Source: Telmatactis stephensoni (taxonomy: Eukaryota > Cnidaria > Anthozoa > Actiniaria > Isophelliidae). Taken from it: DNA of 64,000 nt. The stretch is from assembly GCA_029948255.1 (NCBI GenBank), contig JALIZF010001477.1, forward strand, positions 248,001 to 312,000, in the 5' to 3' direction. Positions 12,860 through 25,008 of the stretch are shown piece by piece. The notes under the pieces were generated by a model. The model had not been told where the DNA came from, ran no database searches, and saw only the letters and a list, made by a program, of their open reading frames with translations. The position numbers and the translations under genes are program-made. Position 1 is the first letter of the stretch; each line of letters starts with the position of its first letter.

Positions 12860-13719
12860 AACTTCAAATTGAAGAGTGCATGCCGATAAAGCTGTCATGT
12901 GACAACGCACGTTGGTCAGTTGCTACCCTGTTTTCTCCCGTTGCTATGTTATGAGTCACGTGATATCATCACAACAAACTGTGGCTTTTTCATCTTCGCT
13001 GAGTGATCTCTATATTGCTGTGCTTATTAAAAGCTGCCGATGCTTGTAAAAAGAGCTCTAAATGTGTCTGTTTTGTACGGTGGCCCACAGGGGCAAAACA
13101 CAATGCAAAATTCCTTTGAAAACACAACAAAGTTTTATGGAACACAACAGTCTTTCACAGAACACAACAAAGTTTCGTGGAACACAACAATCTCTCACAG
13201 AACACAACAAAGTTTCACAGTACACAAGTCTTTCACAAGCAACTAAAATCTTTCACGGGACAACACTCTTTCACAAGCACAGCTACCACAGGCTTCCCAG
13301 TCTGATTATCTGTGGATTATGTCTAGTAACGGTCATTTCCAGGTTGAAAGCCAAATATACCCTGTTAGAAATGCTCTCAAAATGACTGACTTTTTCAATT
13401 AAAACATCATGGCAAATATTGAGTTCAAAAATAAAGATTAATGCTTATTTAAGTCTCTGAACTCAGGGATAGCTTGTTACCTCTTTCCCTCATCCCTCTC
13501 CTCCCCTCACCCCTATTTGCGTGTTCAAATGGAACGTTCTGGTGTACGTCGATCAGGTGGCACATACAGCACAATCGGAGAACAGTGAAAATGATAGCCT
13601 GGTTTTCGCTATCGAAGCAAGACAACGCCAAGCTCGTGTTTTCACTTGTAAAAGTAGCGACGCAAGCATAAACGCTAGTGCAAAAGAACGGAAGGTTTTA
13701 TTTTTCTTGCGCGGGCTTG

Positions 13720-13905
13720 CGTCGTCTTGCGTCGTCTTGCGTCGTCTTTCGTTGTCTATCGTCGTCTTGCGTTGTCTTGCGTTGTCTTGCTTCGTCTTGC
13801 GTCGTCTTGCGTCGTCTTGCGTCGTCTTGCATGCGTTGTGTTGAGTCATCGTGCGTGGTCTTGCGTGGTTTTCCGTTGTCTTGCATCGTCTTGCGTCGTT
13901 AGCGT
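13720..13905. repeat. 10-bp minisatellite, unit CTTGCGTCGT
   Basis: About 18 degenerate copies in tandem. All long frames across it (Leu/Ser/Val-rich or Asp/Lys/Thr-rich) are repeat artefacts. Confidence 0.9.
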
Positions 13906-14411
13906 GAACCAGGCATTATATCGTATTTATCCCACACCATAGCGAATACAGCCAATCAGAAAGCAGGAAAGCCGTTGTATATTCGGCGGTATTCAACTGT
14001 CTCTTCCCATCAGAGACATTGCCATTATTTGCTGTATTTTCTATGGTGTGGGCTTAGTGTAGGATAAAATAATTGTATGTATTTGCTACCTGACGCATAA
14101 AATCAAATCAAGGCGATTTGAATTAATGCTACGGCCGGGGACAAATTCTAATGTAAGTCAGGAATTTTGTAAGAAATGGTTTCCAATTTTATTATTCAAA
14201 TAGGTATTTAAAAGTAAAAGTATTATCACTTGCGAGAAAAAAAAAGGCCTGATTCGATATTCGAACAAAGAAATAAAATAGGAAAAAACGTCCAGACATT
14301 CGAAAAAAAAAAGGAAAAAAAGAAAGAAATTTGTAATGTCTAGGAATGCACCCCACAGAAACAATGCAGTAAGATATATGAATAATTATAATTAAAAATA
14401 AAAAATGAAAA

Positions 14412-14611
14412 TGGAATCCACGTTTCTTATTTCAGGAATATTCCTAGAGCGTAATCAGATTAAGACATCAGCAAAGGTAAGTTCTTTTACAAGTTAAGGT
14501 GATTTAAAATTTGGATTGATATTTTTAGCTCATCGTTTTAAAACAAAGCTCGTAGTTGTTTACATGTACGCGTTTGTTCTTCAATATTAACACCAAATTT
14601 GTTAGTTACAT
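14412..14611 (+). repeat. Direct repeat copy 1, containing a splice-bounded 41-nt micro-exon
   Basis: About 200 bases recur at 15358-15558 with a few changes. Each copy has an acceptor (cttatttcag), a 41-nt segment open in one frame, and a donor (AAAG|GTAAGTTC). Whether it is ever spliced is unknown. Confidence 0.75.
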
Positions 14612-15357
14612 GGTCGATTTGTTTGGGAAAGAAACGGAAAAATGAAGAAAAAAAGAAGTCGGAAAAGAACCCGGCGTCGACGAGGATCGAACCTGTAACC
14701 CCTTAAAGAACACCCCCCGGAAATAAAATAACAGACTGAATGAATAATTGTAAAAAGAGAAAAAGAAAATGAAATTTTGGGACGATTCTCCCGAGACATT
14801 CTGAGAAGCTGAGACATCGAATCGACTTACGTTACGGATGAAGATTTCGGCCCCATCCACGCTATCCCGGTGCTACATATTACAGTTATCTTAGCCCGAA
14901 GGCCAGGGAGGGAGACGATATCCGGACCCTAATCCATACCTTTAGATATCACCTTAGACCGCTGCGCTACCTAGACACTTAATAAATTTAATGACTAATT
15001 GGGGTAGTCTATTCGGCGAAGTTTCATTGTAATGCTAATACTCCCCAGGGAAAGAAATGAACCAATCAGAGTCCAACTATCACAAAATAGCTGTTTTGTA
15101 AATAAATAGAAAGAGAAAATAAAAGAATTAATTTTCAGGAACATCGAGCTTGTCTGCATTGTTTTACTCCTTCGATTTGTCCCAATTCCCCAGGGAGATA
15201 GAAGAACCAATCAAAATCTAGTCGATTGAAGAGAGATCAATAAATTTCAATGATTATTTTAAGTACAGCAAGCTTCAAGCCGTTACGTACGCTATTACTT
15301 ATGGATTTTTATTTCCGTTCCAAAGTGAAATGATCGGCCTCACTGAAGATGTTCAGT

Positions 15358-15558
15358 TGGAATCCACGTTTCTTATTTCAGGAATATTCCTAGAGCGTAA
15401 TCAGATTAAGACATCAGCAAAGGTAAGTTCTTTTACAAGTTAAGGTGATTTAAAATTTGGATTGATATTTTTAGCTCATCGTTTTAAAACAAAGCTCGTA
15501 GTTAGTTTACATGTACGCGTTTGTTCTTCAATATTAACACCAAATTTGTTACGTTACA
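15358..15558 (+). repeat. Direct repeat copy 2, containing the same micro-exon
   Basis: Second copy of the 200-bp repeat at 14412. The polypyrimidine acceptor, 41-nt core and GTAAGT donor are unchanged. Confidence 0.75.
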
Positions 15559-17206
15559 TGGTCGATTTGAGTTTAATTGTGTAAGTACGTAGACGAGAAA
15601 TTGAATTATACTGATCTCGTCAAAATGTATCCCCGAGAACTCCACAGAGAATCTCGTAATGCAGCATGCCAAACTCGCGCAAGTTTTTATATTGTCGTAT
15701 TCAAAATATTGGGAAATGCCATTTCTTTCTAGACACTTAACAACACAAAAAAGTAAACCTTTTAAATCTTTAATTTCATAGTGCTTTCATTACGTACATG
15801 ATGAAATCTTTCAAGTGATTCACTGCTCTGCCTGACGAATTATCCTATACATAGTCAAGATAACTAAAATTACACGATTTTAAAAATCAGAGTAAGCACC
15901 AGACTGAGACACGCACGTCACGTGATTTGACATGTTTCACCGCATTTGTGCTATTTTTAAACCACAGGTCACTTACGCGCGCTCGTCAATTTTGAACATT
16001 TACATTCATTTGCTTCCAGTGCGAGGTGAATTCGTTCGAATCGTGTTCTAAAAAGAAATCGAATGGGGGACAACACGTCAAGGTTTTTATATGGCTGTGT
16101 GCGGAGTCACTTGATTATACATTCCTTGATTCATTCGTTATTTTTGATGTTAGTCTTGTGGTTAGGGAACGGGAACTAATTTCGAAAACTGAAGAACTGA
16201 TGTCCAAAGCTGTTTTTTATCATAATCGGTACCTATTTTAATATGCCATATCATTGTTTGGGCGGGGAAGGGGGTGGGGTGGGGTTGGGAAAGAACTAGA
16301 ACCCTTCACTACCCCTCTGACTTTCTCATGCGACCTACGCTGGGGCTATTGTTAATGGGGCTTGTTGCTTAATTTGTAGAAACCCAGAACACAAGATGTT
16401 ATTTTCTCTGTAGCTTGTAACATTGTACACAACATGCATCGTGCGTGTGTCCGACCCTGCAACAGGTGCGCGCAACAGTTAGAGAAGTAGAAACGAGTTC
16501 ATTTTCTGAAGCCATACCAACAGATCGCTCAACGTTTTGCGCAACAGCTACAGAAGTACAACCGAGCTTTTTCTGGGGCATTGCGCGCGCCTGTTGCAGG
16601 GGTTAACACCCGTTCTGTTGCGCGCAGCATTGCAATAACCTTGCATGGACTACTTAAATTGTTATGAGTTGGATTTTGGTATTTCGAACCTTAGTGGCTA
16701 CCATTTCCAGAGCTAATGCACACATTCCAGATGGCGCGGAGCTTCAGTAACGAAAATTCGAAAGATTGAAAGATTGTTGTGTTCCACGAAACTTTGTTGT
16801 GTTCAGTGAAAGATTGTTGTGTTCCACGAAACTTTGTTGTGTTTTCAAAGGAATTTTGCATTGTGTTTTGCCCCTGTGGGCCACCCCGTAATTTTGAAAT
16901 ATAACTCTTTAACTTTGGATGGAAATCTCAATCAAATGCAATTTTTAACATTTTAGGTCCGGTTTTGGTGGTTTTTAAAACCCATTTTTAACCGAAAACT
17001 GATTTCCAGAGGCCTAAGATTTAGCCTAAATCATTGTATTAGAGATCGGGAGGGTAGGGGATATAGAGCTCTCTCTTTTTGACTTTGGGTTCCCCAGTAG
17101 ATATTACAAATCCATCGAACTATCGAGGTAAATATAGAAGAAAATTATGGAAAAAAACTCGAGCTTCGCGCAAGATCTCTTTTCAAATAAGCTCGATTGA
17201 TTTCTC

Positions 17207-17460
17207 AAGAGAGAACCTTACAAATGGTAACTGCTTGTTTGTCTTGTCTGACAAATTGTCTGACAATTTAAAAAGGATTAATTACTTGGGACGTGAGCTT
17301 GAAGGAAACATTATAAATTATGAATCATTTTTTAATTACCTTTCCATTCAATACTTATTTTGTCACGGTGCCTGTTTCACAAAGCGTGCATGTACGAGTA
17401 TACTTGTTAAGTCGTGTGCCACAAATATCGTTATCGTAAAGAATGCGAAAATTCAAAAAT
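17207..17460 (+). other. Conserved open segment shared by both duplicons
   Basis: A frame ending with stop at 17462 (INYLGRELEGNIINYESF and on) is kept open in copy B at 62475-62723 with few amino-acid changes. There is no recognisable domain. Recent duplication alone could explain the conservation, so coding status is uncertain. Confidence 0.3.
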
Positions 17461-18227
17461 AAGAAGACAGTTGAGCACAAACGTTATAGTTTGATTACTG
17501 AGACGAAGTTGTTCGTGCGTAGGAATTCTGTGAACAGACTGAATAGCGAGGATATTGAAACGAGGCTTGAATAGCTAGAATATCCGGCCCTATCCACACA
17601 GTTGTTTCTTTACAATATCATCAGTTTAAAAAAGCAATCAAAATCAGGTCTACTTAGAGCGACTTTAGGCGCAATTTAAGCAAAAATTGGCCAAGAAGTG
17701 GACGGGAGTTAAGGCGTCACTTAGTGTGATCTAAGGCGACTTTAGGGCTGAAGTAGGCGCCTAGGGGTCGAGGGTTCTGGAGGCATACTTGAGTCATGGC
17801 GACTTAGCAAATCTTGGCCAAAAAGTCGATGGGACTTAAGGCGACTTTAGGGAATCAATCTTAATGACAACTAGGAATAATAATTTAGTCCCTATTCTTT
17901 CCATCCCCCTTTTTGTTCATATTGTGTGTTCTTCTTTTTTCATAAAATTATTAAATTTTAATGTAGTATCAGATCTGGATCATTGAGAATTAAGAATTTT
18001 ATAATCAGTGCTATCTCATAAATACAAAATATGTATACCATGCAAATATGTTAGACATGTTAGATATATTTCTTTACTTACGATTTCCTGACACTAAATT
18101 GTTACATTTGTAAATATGCATGAAAAAAGATAGTTTTCAAAATCAAATATTACATGCATCAAACCAATAAATATGTCGTGATCCGTTTCCTTTCGCACGA
18201 GGTCAAATATTCAAGAGTAGATTAAAC

Positions 18228-20371
18228 ATTCAACAATTTGGCTTTGGCAGGGTTTGTCCTTGAGGTGGAGAAATGCCATCCACACTAACGACATCTTGAT
18301 CTCCTGGACAATATTCAAACGCATCATAGTAGAACCTGATAGATCGCTCTTGAGTAAAGTAATTGGAGTAGTAAGGGCCTGCTGGTCTGAATGTGATCTG
18401 TCTTCCAGTGCTGTCTTCTACAATCATCTGTACAGTGTCATCATGACCAGTTTGACCATTGAAAATGAACTCGAGCTTGTGATCTCCATGCTTGATCCGA
18501 TATCCGTCGCCACCGCTGATTTTGGTGATCATTGTATTTCGCATTGTCACACCCTTTGGAAGAAGGATAGCTAAGATATTTTTGCCTCCTTTGTCATAAA
18601 TGATATCTTCGCCGGAATCAAGAACTATAGAATAGCTGTCTCGACCACTTCCAGAGAGTACACGGTTGTCTCCTGTACTTAGTTGAGCCAACAATGGAGT
18701 AGTGTCGTGCATGTTGATGATAAAGTCGTTTTTTGGTCCTCCAGTCACCTCGATATAATCACTTTGTCTGTGTCGATTTTTGAAGAAAGTTATTTGTATG
18801 TTGGCTCATCTCAAGGCGCTCGATGGAGTAAAATTCAATGCGCTGAGCACTTGATATGATGTCATTTGTGTTGGGATTAGATTTATGTCCTTTGAAGAGG
18901 TTCTTTGCATCCTGGTCAACCAGAGATATTCATTGATTGTTGAAAGCTTTTCGATCAGGAGAATGCCGCTATGATCTCGAGGTTGCTTATACTTTCGCAT
19001 CTTCAGCACATCAAATTGAGTAGGACCACCCAAGATGAAGTCATTTCCCGTTGCTGTTGTCCTTTTGCCTTTGTATACTATGCGTTTGGGCTTTTGGTTT
19101 GGGGAATTAGATAATTCGGGGATATTTTTTACTGTTATCCTTCCACCATCCTTCTTAACAATGACCAAGTCAGCTCCAGTTCCTATTTTGATATCATCGC
19201 TTCCTTTCCCTTCTACCATAAGCGTATTGTCACCATTCATGATTTCAACCACGTCGTTATTTATCAGGAATGTATCATCCCCTCGGCCTGCCTTGATGAT
19301 GTCCTTCTCAGGACCTCCCCCAGTAATATATGATCGACTTCCGTAGAAAGCGTTAGTGATATCGATAGTATCAGCGCCCTCTCCTCCATTGATCTTCACT
19401 CCTTTTCTTACAACGGCTGCTTTCAGAACGAAATGGTCATTTCCTCCCATTCCATAAGCTTCAGAGTTATCATCTAGAATGACTTTCTCATCAACATTTT
19501 TGCTTCCCATGAAAATCAACTTATCATCATCATGAGGTGCTGCCTCGGGACAAAAGGTGTAGCCCTGATTAGCCTTATCAGGGCAAGCCATTGGCTTTGC
19601 AAAGTCTTTATTATATGTTGCCAAAAACAAACGAACGGGAGAAAATTCTCCAGAAACATTGAACTCCTCTCGGACACTGTCTTCTGACTTCCATCCCCCG
19701 GTAGTGTAGCGATTGCGCTGTTGGACATGCGGGAAGGTGTACACTACTTGCTTGGGTTTCAAAGCTCGCACAGTATCAGCCACGCCCTTGGCTACTTCGT
19801 CGTGGAACTTACCAGCACGAATTATGTATATAAAGTGTTCCAACAATGCAATACCCTTGAAATAATCCTGAAGGTGCGACGAGCCGGTCAATCTATCAAT
19901 TACTGCCATACCCCCTATCAAGATAACAGCCGGCATGGACTGTGTAAAGTAGAGGTGATAGGCTTCAAGAATATTCCCCTTTGCTATCTGATCGAATATT
20001 TCCACCGTTGTTCCAAACGTTGGGTCAGGTATTAAAGGTGAAAGGAAAATTTTAACATAGTCCTTCGTTTCAAGATCTTCCTGACTGAGAATCCCTCCTG
20101 CAACGCTGGTGGCATATGAAGCTAAGTACAGCGTTGCGCCCACTACGTACCCCCTCAGAGATATTTTCGCGGTCAAAGTGAATATTACACGGGTAGGGGT
20201 TCGGGGTGTGGAGAGATTTTCGACAAAAAGTGCATTCTTGGGATGCCAAAGGGACAGCACTTTGAGCAGATCGTAGTACGACGGCGAAAATCGGTCGAAG
20301 TAAAATTTTCCGGCCAGCTTTTCGGGTGCTTGTATTTCTCTTATCGGGCTCAGCCTTGGCCAGGATCTCAA
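18228..20371 (-). pseudogene. RTX-type (haemolysin-type calcium-binding repeat) protein gene with frame breaks
   Basis: The first frame (20371 to 18806, 521 codons) has a helical N-terminal half with hydrophobic stretches (residues ~72-94 and ~148-156). From about residue 307 come glycine/aspartate-rich calcium-binding-type repeats: GMGGNDHFVL (307), GGEGADTIDI (329), GRGDDTFLI (362), GKGSDDIKI (388) and GTGADLVIV (397). The C-terminal part (18748 to 18230) is in another frame and ends in a Cys-containing tail (PKPNC). Between 18750 and 18990 the coherent frame switches more than once, so the copy is probably broken unless small introns are hidden. No signal peptide or confident start was seen; the first codon of the open frame is not ATG. 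RTX repeats are typical of secreted bacterial proteins, so an old bacterial origin is possible but not shown. No toxic activity can be inferred from repeats alone. Confidence 0.65.
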
Positions 20372-20699
20372 TAATTTATTGATGTTTGATGTCCCTGACG
20401 CTGGTTCTTGAGGGATTAATTTAAATGTGTGATTTTAGCCTGAATACCAGGTGAGTTGGCGGCGGATCGTGCTCGGCGTTACATGCCTTTTGTCCTTTTC
20501 CCTACAGTGAGAGCGGCAAACATACCCCACAACGGCCGTCGAAAAACCACACTAAATCACATCTCATGGACAAATAACACCCAAATGCCATCAAGTAAAA
20601 GACTAAAGAACAATTTAAAGTCATTTTATTGAGAACATATAATCAAAATCGTCATTTTTGAGAGCAAAGAAATCACCCAAATATTCAAACTTTAACGAA
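20372..20699. other. Spacer between RTX-type gene and LINE
   Basis: No gene seen. On the minus strand an AATAAA-like word lies near 20625-20631, which might be a relic polyadenylation signal. No repeat family recognised. Confidence 0.35.
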
Positions 20700-23623
20700 C
20701 TCAAATAACACAGGAAGTCCAAAGAAGTCGAGAAACGAACTGCGAGCCTGGTAAGCCTGTGGTAACCCCGAGGCAGTTGGTGGAAGAGACGTATCGAATA
20801 ATGTCCTCACCCCACTTCAGAGGTTTCAAAGGACCTATGAAGGGGGTGGTGCTTACAACCATTGCCTCGGATTTACCTTCGTGTACAACCAATCTGTTAC
20901 TAAGGCACCAGGAATTAACCTGGTCAAGGACTGCCTGTAATACCGTAGATATGTCATCAACAGTATTCCCTATCACATATATTGTGGTATCGTCAGCATA
21001 CATATAGACTTCTCCACTGGCAATAGAGTCAGGGAGGTCATTAACATAGGATGCAAACAATCTAGGTCCTAATAAGGACCTTGAGGAACCCCCACTCTAA
21101 TGGGTTTTCTATCAGATCTAGACTTATTTACACTAGTCCCTTGCACACGGTTGGAGAGATAATTGTTAATCCAGTTCCACATATCACCTGCCAAACCGAC
21201 AGCCTTAAGTTTCTCAGCAAGGATAATGTGGTCCACACAATCGAAAGCTTTGTGGAAATCAATGAATAAGACTCCAACCTTATGGCCACTATCTAAGGCG
21301 CTCCCCCAGGACTCAGTGAGATGGAGAAGACTCTCCGTAGAATAGCTCCTCCTAAATCCCCAGCTGTTTGTCTGTAAGAATGCCCTTAGATAACATATGA
21401 TCATCAAATGAATTACATACTACTTTCTCAAGAAGCTTTCCTGGTGTACTAAGTAAAGATATAGGCGATAGTTGTTAGGATCCAAGCTGTTTTCCTTTCT
21501 TAAGAACAGGTGTAACTAATGACTCCTTCCATTGCTGAGGAATTTGCAACATTTTCATGCTTCTTTTGAACACCTCTAATAGACCCTGGATAGCAGAGCC
21601 TTTGTGCTAATTTAAGGTCTTTAGGGATAACATTATCAGGGCCCACTGCTTTGTTTGGGTTAATAGACTGTAAAATTTCTCTAACTATATCCCAATTCAA
21701 AGAAAACTTTTCTATAGTGGGAGTAATCCCTATTAAATATACAAGTGGTATCTTAGTTAGATTATGTTGCAGATATCAATAAAATAATTATTAATTGAAT
21801 TTGCTTTCTGACTATCATCTGTGATAATAGTGTTACTAGAGTCTTGGATGGGACCAATTTTAGTGCCTTTACTTTTACCAAGTATACGATTGGATATTTT
21901 CCAGAAATCTTAGGTGAGGAAAAGTCTTCAAACAATCCAATCCAGTAAGAGCCTCAGCTTTCTTGAGCATCTTTCTGACAGCATTTCTTTTAGCTCTGTA
22001 TATATTCCACTGTGGACTGTCAGAGGGTTTACCTTGGAGCAGCTTTCAAACATTTATACCTTTGATTCATAGCCTTTCTAATTTCAGTGTTGATCCAGGA
22101 AGGGACTTATGTCTGACTTTCACATTCCTCCGTTTGATGTTGGACTCCATAATGGTCTTTAAACATAGTTTCCCAAATAAACACTGTCCTCGACATCCTC
22201 TACTGCAGACACAATATACCATGGAGCTTCTTCTAAGTCCCTTTGAAGCTTTTCATTATCCAGATCCTTATAGTTCCTCACAGTAATAAATTTTAGGCTT
22301 TGGGTTACTCCTCCTTGTAGAAAAAGCAGCAAAAACGAGATGATGGTCTGATATGCCCAAGTCAATAGAACCAGCTGACACATTGATGCCTGCAAATTAG
22401 GACTGACAATAATGAGGTCGATAAGAAGTCTTGGAGTTAGCTGTGATACGTGTTGGTGATTCAATGATGTTTGAGTAACTAAAACGCCTAAGAATTCTTT
22501 TCATTCTGTTACTGTCATATGGTGCATCTTGAACTGTATCCGCAGTAGTAGTTAAGAGATTACAGTTAAATCACCAAGTAATATCACATTCTTCCTTTTG
22601 ACCCATATTTTGTTAAGCTCGTCATGCAAGTCATTGTAAAATGTGGTTGATTTATGTGGTCGGTATAAGCAACCAAGTAAAGTAGATTGTGATGTTATTG
22701 TAATATTAAGCCATATAGCCTCAAGGTCCTGATGAATGTTCCACTTTAGGTCTTCATAAATGTTCATATTGTCGCGATAATATATAAGCAGCGCCTCCAC
22801 CATCGCAGCTATTTGATCTATCTCTTCTCGCCATGTTGTAGCCTTGTATCTTGATAAATTCATTTGATATGCCTTCGTTCAAATGGGTCTCAGTAATGCC
22901 CAGAATGTCGAATTCAACTTATTTTATTAGGAATTTAATATCATTCAATTTATTAGTAAGTCCATTGATATTTATGTGACCCATTTTTAAGTTCTTGTTG
23001 TCGCCCATCGTAGTCTTTAGTGTAGTGACAACATCTTCATCAGATTCGGACACGTCATCGTCAGCGATTGAGTCAGTAAAGCTAGCATCAGCAAAGGGCA
23101 GAGCCCTTAATTCACAGGAAGGACAATTCCAGTGAAAATAATCGAGGGCCTGAAGTTTGTTATATTCACATGGGCGAACTCGTCCACACTTTATGTGACA
23201 CCAACGAAGACAGATATCACATTCTATTGCACGATGAGTTTTAGCGACAACTCTCTCACAAACTGGACACTTCGAGATATTATTTGACGCAGCAACAGGG
23301 CCGGGATTAGGGTTTATATCTCCGCTTAGAGAAAGTCTTAATAAGCTGTAGGTAAGATGAGACTTGATAGAACAAAACGGACCATTCTTGGAAGTGCAAT
23401 TTTGTACACGTGGCTTAGTGATAAAATGAAGAATGTCGTCGAAATGTAGATTTTCGAGGTAAAAATCCACTTTAGGCTTGTCTTTATAGTCTTCAGGAAA
23501 GTCAGCAATACTAAATATATTCTTGTAAGTAGAGTAGTGAAGATAAAATATAAGAAATATATACAAAATGGCGGAGCTCTGAGATACACGTCCGGACGCC
23601 ATGGTATTACCGTGGGGAGTCAC
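20700..23623 (-). mobile_element. Decayed CR1/L2-type LINE: PHD finger, endonuclease, reverse transcriptase
   Basis: From the 5' end on the minus strand: an N-terminal frame (23623-22919) with a hydrophobic stretch, a 2A-like motif GDINPNPGP (23297-23323) and a C4HC3 PHD finger (Cys 119, 122, 135, 138, His 143, Cys 146, 167, 170). Next comes the start of an apurinic endonuclease (INGLTNKLNDIKF; ITETHL after a stop), more endonuclease at 22863-22552 (LLGCLYRP, VILLGDL), then reverse transcriptase blocks NPNKAVGPDN (about 21640), VLFIDFHKAFDCVDH (about 21270), VGVPQG (about 21080) and YADDTTIYV (about 20990). In-frame stops and frameshifts occur throughout and the RT thumb and 3' UTR are missing, so it is dead. 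Placement in the CR1/L2 group is inferred from domain order. Confidence 0.88.
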
Positions 23624-23786
23624 AGAAACGACACTGTATCGGCCGGCTTCACAAAGTCTTTTAACCGAATGACGTTATGAATTAAGATATTAATGAATTA
23701 AATACGCAGGTTTTTACTTAGTCTGAAATGCGTCCGTTCACCATCTTAGTTTACAATCACAAACAAACATGACAGTCAAATTAACA

Positions 23787-24192
23787 CACTGCAAAAACGC
23801 GCGAGTAAATTTATTCAAAACTGAGCTTGAGTAAATCGGTGCATCCACATTAACTCACTTATCCGAGTAATTTTACTCAGTTATTTGTGTAACGCGGTGC
23901 CCTTTACTCAAATAATTAACTGAGTCACGCGTACCTTTTCACAGGAAAAAAAAGCCAATTCCCAACTTGGGTCAAATATATATATGGGGCTTCCCTGGAT
24001 GTAACCTGCGAATCTGTTGTATTTTACTTGGGAAATCTGTAATACTCAAACTTGTAAAAATAGAACAGATTTCCAGGTTATACAACCAGTGAAGCCCCAT
24101 ATATTATTTGACCCAAGTTGAGATTATGGCCTTTTCTTCCCTGTGTTTACTCAAATAACTGAGTAAATTTACTCGCGCCGGTTTTTGCAGTG
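23787..24192. mobile_element. MITE, 406 bp, CACTGCAAAAA termini
   Basis: Terminal inverted repeats begin CACTGCAAAAAC and extend about 25 bp (CGCGAGTAAATTTA). A second inverted pair (AACTTGGGTCAAATA) lies at about 23960-24120, so most of the element folds into one long hairpin. CACTG termini fit the CMC group; no clean target duplication was read. Confidence 0.75.
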
Positions 24193-24601
24193 CAAGGATC
24201 CAATTATGCTAATATGTTGCAATTAACTTATTCTCTCTCTAGAAATATTCATCAAATTAAATTATTATAAAAGTATTTATATTAATTCCATAGTCAAAAA
24301 TGTATTATTTGAGTCTAAATTTCTATTCCAAAGGTATCAGACTGAGATGACTAAAACAAGATATATGATTAAATCATTACATTTTTATTGGCTGTTTTCA
24401 GGATAGAAACAAAATGCATAAAGAGGACACCTTTGACAATGAACGGCATAAATTCTAATTGTTGTTTTCTTCATGACGTCAAGTGAAAATTCATACGAAT
24501 AAATCATTTTCGATACGATATACGGAACTAAGGAAACGAGGCTCACTTCTAACAATATAGAAATCGGAAAGAGCATTTTATTTCCCACTGAAAAGCCACG
24601 A

Positions 24602-24980
24602 GGGGGGAGGGACTCCATTGTTAATGGATCGGGTATGCTCGTCGGAAATTTTAAAAATACCCATAAAAGATACCTGAAGTCTTTTAAGAAGGGCGTGGCT
24701 GGACGATCTTTAACCCCAAAGAGATACCAGCGATAACAAGCTAATGAACATTATTATGGTGAACATAAAATTGAACGGTCGACACGCTTTGTTCGGCAAA
24801 GTCTTCCATTTGATAACAAGATAATAAGCGATGGGCTCTTTTGATACCCTAAGAGAGACCATGCAGGAAATGCTAAAACTCTAAACTTCAATTTTAACAC
24901 CCTGGGATACTAAATCGCTGATTTTTGCCCCTAAGAGATAGGACGAGTATACCCGATCCTTTTACAATGGAGTCCCCCCG
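24602..24980. mobile_element. MITE, ~380 bp, GGGACTCCATTGT termini
   Basis: Inverted ends of about 35 bases (GGGACTCCATTGT...GGATCGGGTAT...CTCGTC) close a region without coding content. It sits 29 bases from a PAN-domain exon. Confidence 0.6.
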
Positions 24981-25008
24981 GGATTTGCTAACATTCTTTG
25001 AATCTTAC

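Larger units (their letters stand above)
13076..16890. mobile_element. 3.8-kb non-autonomous element with subterminal tandem repeats in its inverted ends
   Basis: The left end (TACGG-TGGCCCACAGGGGC) and right end are inverted copies over about 120 bases, including several ~20-22-bp units built on AACACAACAAAGTTTC. The interior has a 10-bp minisatellite, a 200-bp direct repeat holding a splice-bounded micro-exon, and no transposase. No clean target duplication could be read. It lies within duplicon copy A and is absent from copy B. Confidence 0.65.
6090..18660. repeat. Duplicon copy A (partner 58765-64000, direct orientation)
   Basis: From about 6090 the sequence matches the copy starting at 58765 almost base for base to 9507. 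After two large insertions the match resumes at about 17207 (partner about 62472) and runs into the RTX-type gene at least to 18640. The copies differ by scattered substitutions, small indels and whole-element insertions. A short island at 12860-12907 matches 61181-61228. The duplication therefore covers the RTX gene 3' end plus about 12 kb of flank in this copy; the other copy is about 5.2 kb up to the window edge. Confidence 0.9.

Noticed and set aside
13521..13942. Several overlapping Leu/Ser/Val-rich and Asp/Lys/Thr-rich frames
   Set aside because: Produced by the 10-bp CTTGCGTCGT minisatellite on both strands.
14660..14990. Split tRNA-Leu-like halves (A-box-like near 14955-14980, B-box-like near 14690, minus strand)
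   Set aside because: The halves are ~270 bases apart with unrelated sequence between; no foldable tRNA. At most a SINE or interrupted relic.
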